From NCBI RefSeq assembly GCF_009720485.1, contig NZ_CP045245.1:2356001-2420000 (forward strand): a stretch of DNA of 64,000 bases, read 5' to 3'. Of the stretch, positions 25,175 to 33,389 are shown piece by piece. How positions within the stretch are numbered: the first letter of the stretch is position 1; every line of letters starts with the position of its first letter. The position numbers were made by a program, and so were the translations under genes. This stretch comes from Cellulomonas sp. JZ18. Its GTDB lineage: Bacteria; Actinomycetota; Actinomycetes; Actinomycetales; Cellulomonadaceae. The notes below the pieces were generated by a model. It was not told the DNA's origin. It ran no database searches and saw only the letters and a program-made list of their open reading frames with translations.

Positions 25175-26124
25175 GAGCCCAGGGTACGGCGCACGGGACC
25201 CGCGTCCGGGGGCGCCGGCTCCCCCGCGTCCGCCTGCCGCACGACCTCCAGCGCCCGCCCCACCAGGGCCGGGTCCTGCGCGTCGAGCCAGCGCACGCGC
25301 GGGTCCCGGCCGAACCACCCCATCTGCTTGCGCGCGAGGCGACGCGTGGCCGCGGTCGTCGCGGCCCGCGCTCCGGCGTCGTCCAGCTCGCCCCGCAGCT
25401 GCGCGACCGCCTGCGCGTACCCCACCGCGCGCGCCGCCGTCCGGCCCAGCCCGTGCGCGAGGAGGGCCTCGACCTCTGCGAGCATCCCGCCGTCCCACAT
25501 CCGGTCGACGCGGCCGGCGACGCGCGCGTCCAGCGTCTCGCGCGCGCAGTCCAGGCCGATCTGCACCGCCGGCACGGCGTACTCGTGCCGCGGCAGCGAC
25601 GCCGAGTACGGGCGACCGGTGAGCGCGATGACCTCGAGCGCGCGCACGATGCGCCGGGCGTTGCGGGGCCCGATGCTCTCGGCCGCGGCGGGGTCGGCCG
25701 CGGCGAGCTCGTCGTGCAGCGCCCGCGTGCCCTCCGCCTCGACGCGTGCCTCGAGGGCCGCGCGGACGTCCGCGTCCGTGCCGGGGAAGTCGAGCTGGTC
25801 GAGCAGCGCGCGCACGTACAGCCCCGACCCGCCCACGACGACGGGCCGCACACCGCGCGCGAGGAGGTCGGCGACGACGGCCCGGGCCTGCACCTGGTAG
25901 TCGGCGACGGACGCCTCCTCGCGCGGGTCGAGCACGTCGAGCAGGTGGTGCGGGACGCCGTGCCGCTCGTGCGGCGGCACCTTCGCGGTGCCGACGTCCA
26001 TGCCGCGGTACAGCTGCAGCGCGTCCGCGTTGACGACCTGTCCGCCCAGGGCCTGCGCGAGCGCGATGCCGAGGTCGGACTTGCCGGTCGCGGTGGGGCC
26101 GACCACCGCCACGACGAGGGTCAC
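25171..26124 (-). CDS. miaA: tRNA dimethylallyltransferase MiaA
   Basis: A 317-residue enzyme that adds dimethylallyl to A37 of UNN-reading tRNAs, the substrate for MiaB in this same window. The P-loop is VVGPTATGKSDLGIAL. Family motifs QLYRGMDVGTAKVPP, HHLLDVLDP, VVGGSGLYVRALLD and GPRNARRIVRALEV are all clear. The start is GTG 26124 with GGAGG four bases upstream, overlapping the stop of the dioxygenase-like gene (GTGA). Confidence 0.95.
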   Translation of the reverse strand: MTLVVAVVGPTATGKSDLGIALAQALGGQVVNADALQLYRGMDVGTAKVPPHERHGVPHHLLDVLDPREEASVADYQVQARAVVADLLARGVRPVVVGGSGLYVRALLDQLDFPGTDADVRAALEARVEAEGTRALHDELAAADPAAAESIGPRNARRIVRALEVIALTGRPYSASLPRHEYAVPAVQIGLDCARETLDARVAGRVDRMWDGGMLAEVEALLAHGLGRTAARAVGYAQAVAQLRGELDDAGARAATTAATRRLARKQMGWFGRDPRVRWLDAQDPALVGRALEVVRQADAGEPAPPDAGPVRRTLGS

Positions 26125-26891
26125 CGCGCCTCCTGCCCGAGCTGCCAGCACGCGACCGCGTGGGCCGCGCCGTGGACGACGTCGGCGCGTCCGCCCACGG
26201 CCCGCGGTGCCGCGCCCGCTGCGTCGAGCGCGCCGACGAGCACCTGCCAGGGGCCCCAGCCGCTGACGGCCAGGGCGTCCGCGAGCGCGGGGTCGAGGGC
26301 CGCGAGCACGTCGCGCCCGCCCGTCCCGCCGTCCGTGAGGGCGCGTGCGAGGCGGTCGTCGAGCACGGGCGCCCGCGGGTCGTCGGCGAGCGGGGCGTCC
26401 GGCCCGTGCCGTGCGGAGCCGGAGCCGACCACGACGAGGGCGGTCCGTCCGTCGCCGGTCAGGGCGGCGCCCAGCCGGCGCAGGGCGTCGACGTCGCGGG
26501 CGGCGACCTCGACGACGTGCAGCCCGTCCCCCGCCCCCCGTCCCGCGCGCACGACCAGCTGGAGCCCGACGGCCGCCGCCGGGCCGGGCGGACCGGGCAC
26601 GGCGACGGGTCCGCCCGGGGCCGGCTCGAGGTCGAGCGCGGGGACGGGCCAGGTCAGCAGGTGGTCGGGGACGCCGGCGGCGGCCGCCCCGGGTCGCACG
26701 CGCCCGGCCACGGCCCGGTCCGCGCGTCCGGGCGCGACCACGACCACGCGCTCCGCGGGATCGACGGCGGCGGCCACCGCGGCGAGCGCCGCGTCGCGCA
26801 GGCCCGCGAGCGCCGGGGCGTGCGACGCCCCACCGGCGACGCCGGGCAGGAGCAGCACGGTGTCGGGGACGAGCGCGGCGGCGACGAGCAC
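26121..26891 (-). CDS. Class III extradiol dioxygenase subunit B-like protein
   Basis: A 256-residue protein of the LigB-like fold that actinobacteria keep next to miaA. It starts VLVAAALVPDTVLLLPGVAGG and has ASHAPALAGL, VVVVGSGSARHGPDAP and VVHGAAHAVACWQLGQ. The set of metal-binding His residues of true ring-cleaving dioxygenases is not obviously complete, so an enzymatic role is uncertain. It is the first gene of a tight four-gene operon (this gene, miaA, dapF, thioredoxin). A TACGGT six bases before the GTG suggests a leaderless transcript. Confidence 0.75.
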   Translation of the reverse strand: MLVAAALVPDTVLLLPGVAGGASHAPALAGLRDAALAAVAAAVDPAERVVVVAPGRADRAVAGRVRPGAAAAGVPDHLLTWPVPALDLEPAPGGPVAVPGPPGPAAAVGLQLVVRAGRGAGDGLHVVEVAARDVDALRRLGAALTGDGRTALVVVGSGSARHGPDAPLADDPRAPVLDDRLARALTDGGTGGRDVLAALDPALADALAVSGWGPWQVLVGALDAAGAAPRAVGGRADVVHGAAHAVACWQLGQEAR

Positions 26892-26996
26892 GCCACGACC
26901 GTAGCCGCCCGGCCCGGGTGCACCCGCCGCGCCCGGCCGCCGGGCCACCCGCCCGGGCGCCATGCGGCGTCGGTGCCGCCGGGTAGGGTCGTGCGC

Positions 26997-27587
26997 ATGG
27001 TGTCGTTCGGGGAGCGCGCACGCCGGTGGTGGGGGCGCGGACGGCCGAGGACCCGCGCCGAGGTGTCCGTGGCCCCGGTCGAGGACGGCGAGCTCCACGC
27101 CCGCGTGGCGGAGCTGCTCGCCCGCGAGCTGGGGTCGCCCGAGCAGGGCGCGGACCTGCCGGTCCCGGTGACGCCCGCGCGGATCGCGGCGTGGATGACC
27201 GAGAACCGCTTCAGCTACTTCGTCGACAACGACGGCGACCTCGGCGGGCTCTGGCGCGGCCGGCTCTTCTACTTCTTCCTGTTCGGGGAGCAGGCGGAGA
27301 TCCTGCAGGTCCGCGGGCAGTGGCACCGCGAGCTCGCCATCGAACGCCTGGAGGAGGTGCTCGACGTGTGCAACGAGTGGAACGCCGAGCGCATCTGGCC
27401 GAAGGCCTACGTGCGCGTGCGGGACAACGGCCGCGTGCACGTGGTCAGCGAGGTCGCCACCGACCTCGAGCACGGCGCGACGGACGCGCAGCTGAGCCAG
27501 ATCCTGTTCTGCGGCCTGTCGACGGGCAGCATGCTCTTCGACGCGCTCGACGAGCGGTACCCCGACCCCGCGGGGATGGCACCGTGA
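26997..27587 (+). CDS. YbjN domain-containing protein, first of a tandem pair
   Basis: A 196-residue soluble protein of the YbjN/type III secretion chaperone-like fold. The core is RIAAWMTENRFSYFVDNDGD, LFYFFLFGEQAEILQVRGQW and WNAERIWPKAYVRV. An Arg-rich N-terminal extension precedes it. YbjN proteins affect stress and motility in enterobacteria, but actinobacterial members have no settled role. A TAGGGT (26984-26989) seven bases before ATG 26997 suggests a leaderless message. Its stop overlaps the start of the second copy. Confidence 0.85.
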   Translation: MVSFGERARRWWGRGRPRTRAEVSVAPVEDGELHARVAELLARELGSPEQGADLPVPVTPARIAAWMTENRFSYFVDNDGDLGGLWRGRLFYFFLFGEQAEILQVRGQWHRELAIERLEEVLDVCNEWNAERIWPKAYVRVRDNGRVHVVSEVATDLEHGATDAQLSQILFCGLSTGSMLFDALDERYPDPAGMAP

Positions 27588-28105
27588 CGGGGCCGGGCTG
27601 GCTGCTGCGCGTGCTGGGCGGGCTGCCGAAGCCGACCAAGCAGGTGTCCTCCGACGACGAGGTCCCCCGCCCGCTGACGCGGGACCGGGTGGCCGACTAC
27701 CTGCTGGCGCGGGGCTACCGCTTCGTCGTCGACGAGGACGGCGACCTCACCGGCACGTGGGACGGCAACCGGTTCTGGTTCCTGCTGCTCGGTGAGCAGG
27801 ACGAGATCCTGCAGGTGCGCGGCCGCTGGCACCGCACCCTGCCGCTCGAGCAGCGGCGCGCCCTGGCGCTGGCGATCAACGACTGGAACCGCGAGCGCAT
27901 CTGGCCCAAGGCGTACGTGCGCGAGGAGGACGGCGTGCTCGCCGTGTACTCGGAGGTCTCCGCGGACCTCGAGCCCGGGGTCACGGACGTGCAGCTCGCC
28001 CAGCTGCTCGCGTGCGGGCTCGGCACCGGCGTGCAGCTGTTCGCCGCGCTCGACCCGGTCGTGCCCGGCGAGACCGGGCCGGCACCGGACGTGCCCGACA
28101 ACTGA
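27584..28105 (+). CDS. YbjN domain-containing protein, second of a tandem pair
   Basis: A 173-residue paralogue of the preceding protein with the same blocks: RVADYLLARGYRFVVDEDGD, FWFLLLGEQDEILQVRGRW and WNRERIWPKAYVREEDG. The GTG start at 27584 overlaps the upstream stop (GTGA), so the two are translated as a pair, which suggests a heterodimer or subfunctionalised copies. It ends 38 bases before the converging miaB stop. Confidence 0.85.
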   Translation: MTGPGWLLRVLGGLPKPTKQVSSDDEVPRPLTRDRVADYLLARGYRFVVDEDGDLTGTWDGNRFWFLLLGEQDEILQVRGRWHRTLPLEQRRALALAINDWNRERIWPKAYVREEDGVLAVYSEVSADLEPGVTDVQLAQLLACGLGTGVQLFAALDPVVPGETGPAPDVPDN

Positions 28106-28143
28106 CGTCGCCGGGGGCCGGTCCGCCGCCCGCCCGCAGCGGG

Positions 28144-29739
28144 TCAGCGCGCGGGCGCCCCGACGGTCGGCAGGCCGAGCACGACGGGACCCGCCGGCGC
28201 CGCCCCCGTGCCGCAGCCGCCGCCCGGACCTCCGTGCGCGTGCTCCTGCGCACCGGTGGCCCGCCGCTCCCACGCGTCGCCCGCCCGCGTGCGCCGCACG
28301 GCGAACGTGCCCCCCGTGAGCGCCGAGTCGGCCACGAGGTGGTGCGGCGCGGCGTGCGTGACCTCGACGCGGACCAGGTCGCCGGGACGCGGCGCGTCGG
28401 CGACGGGCAGGCCCGGGGGCAGCGAGAGGTGCACGAGGCGGTTGTCCGCGGCGCGGCCGGACAGGCGGGCGGTGGCACCGTCCTTGCGCCCCTCCCCCTC
28501 GGCGACGAGCACGTCGACCGTCCGGCCGACCTGCCGCTGGTTCTCCTCCCAGGAGATGCGCTCCTGCAGCGCCACCAGGCGCTCGTAGCGCTCCTGCACG
28601 ACCTGCTTCGGCAGCTGGTCGGGCAGGTCGGCGGCCGGGGTGCCGGGCCGCGGCGAGTACTGGAACGTGAACGCGGACGAGAACCGGGACGCCTCGACGA
28701 CGCGCAGCGTCTCGGCGAAGTCCTCCTCGGTCTCGCCGGGGAACCCGACGATGATGTCGGTCGTGATCGCGGCGTCCGGGATCGCCGCACGGACCCGGTC
28801 GAGGATGCCGAGGAAGCGCTCGGAGCGGTAGGAGCGGCGCATGGCCCGCAGGACCCGGTCCGAGCCGGACTGCAGCGGCATGTGCAGCTGCGGCATCACC
28901 GTGGGCGTCTGCGCCATCGCCTCGATGACGTCGTCGGTGAAGGCGGCGGGGTGCGGCGACGTGAACCGCAGCCGCTCGAGGCCCGGGACGGCGCCCGCGG
29001 CACGCAGCAGCTTCGCGAACGCCTGCCGGTCGCCGAACTCGACCCCGTAGGAGTTCACGTTCTGGCCGAGCAGCGTGACCTCGATGGCCCCCTGGCCCAC
29101 CAGGGCCTCGACCTCCGCGAGCACCTCGCCCGGGCGCCGGTCGCGCTCCTTGCCGCGCAGGTGCGGCACGATGCAGAACGTGCAGGTGTTGTTGCAGCCG
29201 ACGCTGATCGAGACCCAGCCGGCGTAGACCGACTCGCGGCGGGTGGGCAGGGTCGAGGGGAAGACCTGCAGCGACTCGGCGATCTCCACCTCCGCGCGCG
29301 CGTTGTGCCGCGCGCGCTCGAGCAGCGTCGGCAGGACGTCGAGGTTGTGCGTCCCGAAGACGACGTCGACCCACGGCGCGCGCTCGACGATGCCGCTGCG
29401 GTCCTTCTGCGCGAGGCAGCCGCCGACGGCGATCTGCATGCCGGGACGGGCGCGCTTCTGCCCCGCCAGCCGGCCGAGGTTGCCGTACAGCTTGTCGGCC
29501 GCGTTCTCGCGCACGGCGCACGTGTTGATGACGATGACGTCGACGTCCTCCGCGGCCGCGTCGGCGGGGCTCGCGGGCACGTAGCCGGCCTCCTCGAGCA
29601 TGCCGGCCATGTGCTCGGAGTCGTGCACGTTCATCTGGCACCCCAGCGTCTTCACCAGGTACGTGCGGGCCTGGCGCGGCGCGTCGGCGACGGTGTCGTC
29701 GGCCGGCGCGGCGAGCGGTGCGGGCAGGGTCGTGGACAT
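28144..29739 (-). CDS. miaB: tRNA-2-methylthio-N6-dimethylallyladenosine synthase MiaB
   Basis: A 531-residue radical-SAM methylthiotransferase that finishes the A37 modification begun by MiaA. The N-terminal cluster Cys are in [23 protein letters not shown] and VGGCLAQKD. The radical-SAM CxxxCxxC is in [19 protein letters not shown] domain follows ([17 protein letters not shown]). The C-terminus has an extra Gly/His/Cys-rich tail beyond TRAM. ATG 29739 (MSTTLPAPL) is taken as the start; TACCCT eight bases upstream may be its -10. Confidence 0.95.
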   Translation of the reverse strand: MSTTLPAPLAAPADDTVADAPRQARTYLVKTLGCQMNVHDSEHMAGMLEEAGYVPASPADAAAEDVDVIVINTCAVRENAADKLYGNLGRLAGQKRARPGMQIAVGGCLAQKDRSGIVERAPWVDVVFGTHNLDVLPTLLERARHNARAEVEIAESLQVFPSTLPTRRESVYAGWVSISVGCNNTCTFCIVPHLRGKERDRRPGEVLAEVEALVGQGAIEVTLLGQNVNSYGVEFGDRQAFAKLLRAAGAVPGLERLRFTSPHPAAFTDDVIEAMAQTPTVMPQLHMPLQSGSDRVLRAMRRSYRSERFLGILDRVRAAIPDAAITTDIIVGFPGETEEDFAETLRVVEASRFSSAFTFQYSPRPGTPAADLPDQLPKQVVQERYERLVALQERISWEENQRQVGRTVDVLVAEGEGRKDGATARLSGRAADNRLVHLSLPPGLPVADAPRPGDLVRVEVTHAAPHHLVADSALTGGTFAVRRTRAGDAWERRATGAQEHAHGGPGGGCGTGAAPAGPVVLGLPTVGAPAR

Positions 29740-29820
29740 CGTCCACCAGGGTACGTCCGGCGACGGGGCGTCTCCGACACACGCACCGGGGCGAGCGCGG
29801 CGGAGCGCCCGCACCGGCAG

Positions 29821-29896
29821 GACGTATGACCAGGACGTTACGTCTTCGTGACGTCACCCCGTGGCGTCGGCAACATCCCCCGCATAGGTTCAGGGG
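29821..29896 (+). promoter_or_regulatory. gluABCD upstream region with palindrome cluster
   Basis: A cluster of ACGT-containing symmetric motifs: GACGTATGAC, ACGTTACGT and the perfect palindrome TGACGTCA. GTTAC (29837-29841) and GTGAC (29848-29852) are spaced by six bases, loosely reminiscent of GlnR half-sites. TAGGTT (29885-29890) lies six bases before the gluA ATG as a probable -10. The regulator is not identified. Confidence 0.4.
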
Positions 29897-30688
29897 ATGG
29901 CCGACAGCGTGACCGCCGACCCCGCGACCCCTCCGGCCACCCGTCGGACGGGTGAGCCCCTCATCCTCCTGTCGGGTGTGAACAAGCACTTCGGCAGCCT
30001 GCACGTCCTGCGCGACATCGACCTGACGGTCCACCGCGGCGAGGTCGTCGTCGTCATCGGGCCGTCGGGCAGCGGCAAGTCGACGCTCTGCCGGACGATC
30101 AACCGGCTCGAGACGATCGACTCGGGGACGATCACGATCGACGGCGAACCGATCCCCGCGGAGGGCCGGGCGCTCGCACGGCTGCGGGCCGACGTCGGGA
30201 TGGTGTTCCAGTCGTTCAACCTCTTCGCGCACAAGACCGTGCTGGAGAACGTCACGCTCGGTCAGGTGAAGGCCAAGAAGGTCAAGCCGGCACAGGCCCG
30301 GACCACGGCGATGGAGCTCCTGGAGCGCGTCGGCGTGGCGAACCAGGCCGAGAAGTACCCCGCGCAGCTCTCCGGCGGGCAGCAGCAGCGCGTGGCGATC
30401 GCGCGGGCACTGGCGATGAAGCCGAAGGCCCTGCTGTTCGACGAGCCCACGTCCGCGCTCGACCCCGAGATGATCAACGAGGTCCTCGACGTCATGGTCG
30501 GCCTCGCACGCGAGGGGATGACGATGGTCGTCGTCACGCACGAGATGGGGTTCGCGCGGCGCGCCGCGCAGCGCGTCGTCTTCATGGACGCCGGCCAGGT
30601 CGTCGAGGAGGCCGACCCGGAGACGTTCTTCACCGCGCCCCGCAGCGAGCGGGCGCGCGACTTCCTGTCCAAGATCCTCACCCACTGA
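29897..30688 (+). CDS. gluA: Glutamate/polar amino acid ABC transporter ATP-binding protein
   Basis: A 263-residue ABC ATPase. Walker A GPSGSGKSTLCR, Q-loop VGMVFQSFNLF, signature LSGGQQQRVAIARAL, Walker B ALLFDEPTSALDPEM and the switch His in VVTHEMGFARR are all intact. FQSFNLFAHKTVLENV is typical of polar-amino-acid importers. It energises the gluC-gluD permease. The putative -10 TAGGTT six bases before the ATG suggests a leaderless transcript. It is first of four co-oriented genes. Confidence 0.92.
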   Translation: MADSVTADPATPPATRRTGEPLILLSGVNKHFGSLHVLRDIDLTVHRGEVVVVIGPSGSGKSTLCRTINRLETIDSGTITIDGEPIPAEGRALARLRADVGMVFQSFNLFAHKTVLENVTLGQVKAKKVKPAQARTTAMELLERVGVANQAEKYPAQLSGGQQQRVAIARALAMKPKALLFDEPTSALDPEMINEVLDVMVGLAREGMTMVVVTHEMGFARRAAQRVVFMDAGQVVEEADPETFFTAPRSERARDFLSKILTH

Positions 30689-30796
30689 CGCGGCCCGCGG
30701 GCGACCCGCCCGCGCCTCCCGCACCGACGGCACCGACTCGCCGCACCCGTCCCCGACCGGGGCGCCACCGCGCACCCGCGACCGAAGGAGAAGCAC

Positions 30797-31687
30797 ATGC
30801 GATCCGCTCGCACCGGGCTCATCGCCCTGCTGTCCGCGTCCACGCTCGCCCTCGCCGCCTGCTCCGGCGGCGGTGACGCGGGCGGGCAGGAGACCGAGGA
30901 CACCGCCGGCGGCGGGACCGAGACGGCCGCCGCCGACTTCCCCGAGGGCTCGACGATGGCCCGCCTCGCCGAGGAGGGGTCGATCACGATCGGCACGAAG
31001 TTCGACCAGCCGCTGTTCGGGCTGGTCGGGCCCGACGGCGTCCCCACCGGCTTCGACGTCGAGATCGGCAAGATCATCGCCGGCGAGCTCGGCATCGCCG
31101 AGGACGACATCGAGTGGGTGGAGACGATCTCCGCCAACCGGGAGCAGTTCATCCAGTCCGGGCAGGTCGACATCGTCATCGCGACGTACACGATCAACGA
31201 CACCCGCAAGGAGGTCGTGTCGTTCGCGGGCCCCTACTACGAGGCCGGGCAGTCGATCCTCACGCTGAAGTCGAACGAGGACATCCAGGGCCCCGACGAC
31301 CTCGCGGGCAAGCGCGTCTGCACCGTGTCCGGCTCGACGCCGGAGAAGAACCTGCTGGACAACTACCCGGAGGCGCAGGTCCAGGCGCTGCAGGCGTACT
31401 CCGACTGCATCGAGCCGCTGCGCAACGGCCAGGTCGACGCGATCAGCACCGACAACGTCATCCTCGCCGGCTTCGCGGCGCAGAACGACGACCTCGAGGT
31501 GCGCGGCGAGCCCTTCACGCAGGAGCCCTACGGGATCGGCCTCGCGCTCGACGACACCGACTTCCGCATGTGGATCAACGACGTCCTCGAGCAGTCGTAC
31601 GAGGACGGCTCGTGGGAGCAGGCGTGGGAGGAGACGGCGGGCACCGTCCTCGACACGCCGGAGCCGCCCGCGGTCGACCGCTACTGA
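30797..31687 (+). CDS. gluB: Glutamate-type ABC transporter substrate-binding lipoprotein
   Basis: A 296-residue lipoprotein. Signal peptide RTGLIALLSASTLALAAC ends in a lipobox with the modified Cys. The mature part is a family-3 solute-binding protein (GSITIGTKFDQPLFG, GFDVEIGKIIAGELGI, VVSFAGPYYEAGQSI, KRVCTVSGSTPEKNL). It sits on the outer face of the membrane and delivers the amino acid to the permease. AAGGAG lies seven bases before the ATG. The substrate (glutamate) is inferred from gene order and similarity of pattern. Confidence 0.9.
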   Translation: MRSARTGLIALLSASTLALAACSGGGDAGGQETEDTAGGGTETAAADFPEGSTMARLAEEGSITIGTKFDQPLFGLVGPDGVPTGFDVEIGKIIAGELGIAEDDIEWVETISANREQFIQSGQVDIVIATYTINDTRKEVVSFAGPYYEAGQSILTLKSNEDIQGPDDLAGKRVCTVSGSTPEKNLLDNYPEAQVQALQAYSDCIEPLRNGQVDAISTDNVILAGFAAQNDDLEVRGEPFTQEPYGIGLALDDTDFRMWINDVLEQSYEDGSWEQAWEETAGTVLDTPEPPAVDRY

Positions 31688-31725
31688 CCCCGGTGCCGGC
31701 GGCCCTGGCCGTCGGCACCCGAGCG

Positions 31726-31759
31726 CGCGCGGGCCGGCACCGGTGTGCCGGCCCGCGCG
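31726..31759 (+). terminator. Hairpin between gluB and gluC
   Basis: A perfect 15-base stem (CGCGCGGGCCGGCAC with its complement) around a CGGT loop, in the 143-base gap after gluB. It may act as a partial terminator or mRNA stabiliser, giving more binding protein than permease, as in other binding-protein-dependent transporters. Confidence 0.7.
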
Positions 31760-31830
31760 GTGCCGCTCCCCCGCGTGCCGCGCACGCCCCGGGCCGCCCC
31801 CGGCCCGCCGAGACACCACCCGGAGGACGC

Positions 31831-32487
31831 GTGGACCCCACGGTCATCGTCGAGAACATGCCGGCCTACCTCGCCGGCTTCCGCATGACGCTGCAGCTCA
31901 CCGTCGTGGCCGGCGCCGGCGCGCTCGTCATCGGCCTGCTCGTCGCGGCGATGCGCGTCGCCCCGCTGGGCTCCCTGCGCGGGGCGGCGGCCGTCTACAC
32001 CGAGGTGCTGCGGAACATGCCGCTCACCCTCGTCTTCTTCTTCACGATCATCGTGCTGCCCCAGTTCGGCCCCGTGCTCCCGATCGGGTACTGGGCGGCC
32101 GTGGTGTGCCTGACCGCGTACACGTCCGCGTTCGTCGCGGAGGCCGTGCGGTCGGGCATCAACTCGGTGGGCGTGGGCCAGGCCGAGGCCGCGCGGGCCA
32201 TCGGCCTGACGTTCGGCCAGACGCTCACGTCGGTGGTGCTGCCGCAGGCGGTCCGCTCGGTGGTGCCGCCGCTCATCAACGTGCTCATCGCGCTGGCGAA
32301 GAACACCTCGGTGGCGGCCGGGTTCGCGGTCGTCGAGCTCGTCGCCACCGGGCGCCGGCTCGCGCAGGGGAACCCCGCGGACGTGATCACGGTCCTCGTG
32401 GGCGTCGCGATCTGCTACCTGGTCATCACGATCCCGGCGGGGCAGCTCGCCGGGGTCCTCGAGCGGAGGGTGGCGTTCGCGCGATGA
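31831..32487 (+). CDS. gluC: Amino acid ABC transporter permease
   Basis: A 218-residue membrane permease of the HisM type with about five hydrophobic helices. The EAA loop, which contacts the ATPase, is GVGQAEAARAIGLTFGQTL. It opens with the typical LAGFRMTLQLTVVAGAGALV and EVLRNMPLTLVFFF. GTG 31831 has GGAGG four bases upstream. The stop overlaps the gluD start (ATGA). Confidence 0.92.
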   Translation: MDPTVIVENMPAYLAGFRMTLQLTVVAGAGALVIGLLVAAMRVAPLGSLRGAAAVYTEVLRNMPLTLVFFFTIIVLPQFGPVLPIGYWAAVVCLTAYTSAFVAEAVRSGINSVGVGQAEAARAIGLTFGQTLTSVVLPQAVRSVVPPLINVLIALAKNTSVAAGFAVVELVATGRRLAQGNPADVITVLVGVAICYLVITIPAGQLAGVLERRVAFAR

Positions 32488-33368
32488 CATCCGTCCTGTA
32501 CGACACCCCGGGCCCCGTCGCCCGCCGCCGCGAGCGGATCGGCTCGGTCGTCGGCGGCCTCGTCGTCCTCGGTCTCGTCGCGTTCGGCCTGTGGTACGCG
32601 GCCGGGCGCGGCATCTTCACGGCGGAGCGCTGGGCGGTGCTCTACGACCCGCCGATGGGGCAGACTGCGGCCGCCGTCTGGCGGAACCTGCTCCTCGACG
32701 GCCTGGGTGCGACGCTGCGCGCCGCCGTCGTCGCCGCACCCCTGGCGCTGCTGCTCGGCCTGCTGCTGGCCGTCGTCCGCACGAGCCGGCTCGCGTGGGT
32801 GCGCGGGCTGACCTCCGCGGTCATCGAGCTGTTCCGCGGGCTGCCCGTGCTGCTCGTCATGTTCTTCGCGCTGCTCGCGTTCGGGTGGGACGCCTTCGGC
32901 TCCGTCGTGTTCGGTCTCGTCGTCTACAACATGGCGATCATCGCGGAGATCGTGCGCGCCGGGCTCGCGTCGCTGCCCAAGGGCCAGACCGAGGCGGCGT
33001 ACGCGGTGGGCCTGTCGCGGGCGCAGACGCTGCGGCTCGTGCTCCTTCCGCAGGCGCTGCGCACGATGCTGCCGAGCCTCGTCGCCCAGATGGTCGTCCT
33101 GCTCAAGGACTCCTCGCTCGGGTTCATCGTCGGCTACCCGGAGCTGCTGAAGACGATCCAGAACAACACGTACTTCTTCGGCAACGCGTCCGTCGTCGCC
33201 CTGTTCGTCGTCGGCGCCGGCGTCTACCTGGCCGTCAACATCAGCCTGTCGCGCCTCGCGATGCGGCTGCAGGGACGGACGCGTCGCACGGCGACGCCGG
33301 CCGCCCCCGCGGCCGTGGTGGGCGACGGTGCGACGGGTCTGGACCCGAAGGGGTCGGTCCCGCTCTGA
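32484..33368 (+). CDS. gluD: Amino acid ABC transporter permease
   Basis: A 294-residue permease, partner of gluC. After a cytoplasmic N-terminus and one membrane helix it shows the HisM-type core: LLLDGLGATLRAAVVAAPLA, ELFRGLPVLLVMFF and the EAA loop LPKGQTEAAYAVGLSRAQTL. A 40-residue Ala/Pro-rich cytoplasmic tail ends the protein. The ATG overlaps the gluC stop, so the permease pair is coupled. Confidence 0.92.
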   Translation: MTSVLYDTPGPVARRRERIGSVVGGLVVLGLVAFGLWYAAGRGIFTAERWAVLYDPPMGQTAAAVWRNLLLDGLGATLRAAVVAAPLALLLGLLLAVVRTSRLAWVRGLTSAVIELFRGLPVLLVMFFALLAFGWDAFGSVVFGLVVYNMAIIAEIVRAGLASLPKGQTEAAYAVGLSRAQTLRLVLLPQALRTMLPSLVAQMVVLLKDSSLGFIVGYPELLKTIQNNTYFFGNASVVALFVVGAGVYLAVNISLSRLAMRLQGRTRRTATPAAPAAVVGDGATGLDPKGSVPL

Positions 33369-33372
33369 GCGA

Positions 33373-33386
33373 CGGCCGCGCGGCCG
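33373..33386. terminator. Palindrome between gluD and rny
   Basis: CGGCCGCGCGGCCG is a perfect 14-base palindrome in the 21-base gap between converging gluD and rny. A second small hairpin (GGGCTCAGCCC) follows and overlaps the rny stop. Confidence 0.5.
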
Positions 33387-33389
33387 GGC

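Noticed and set aside
27407..31819. A 1470-codon minus-strand open frame across miaB and gluABCD
   Set aside because: Antisense or out-of-frame to recognisable genes, with no domain pattern.
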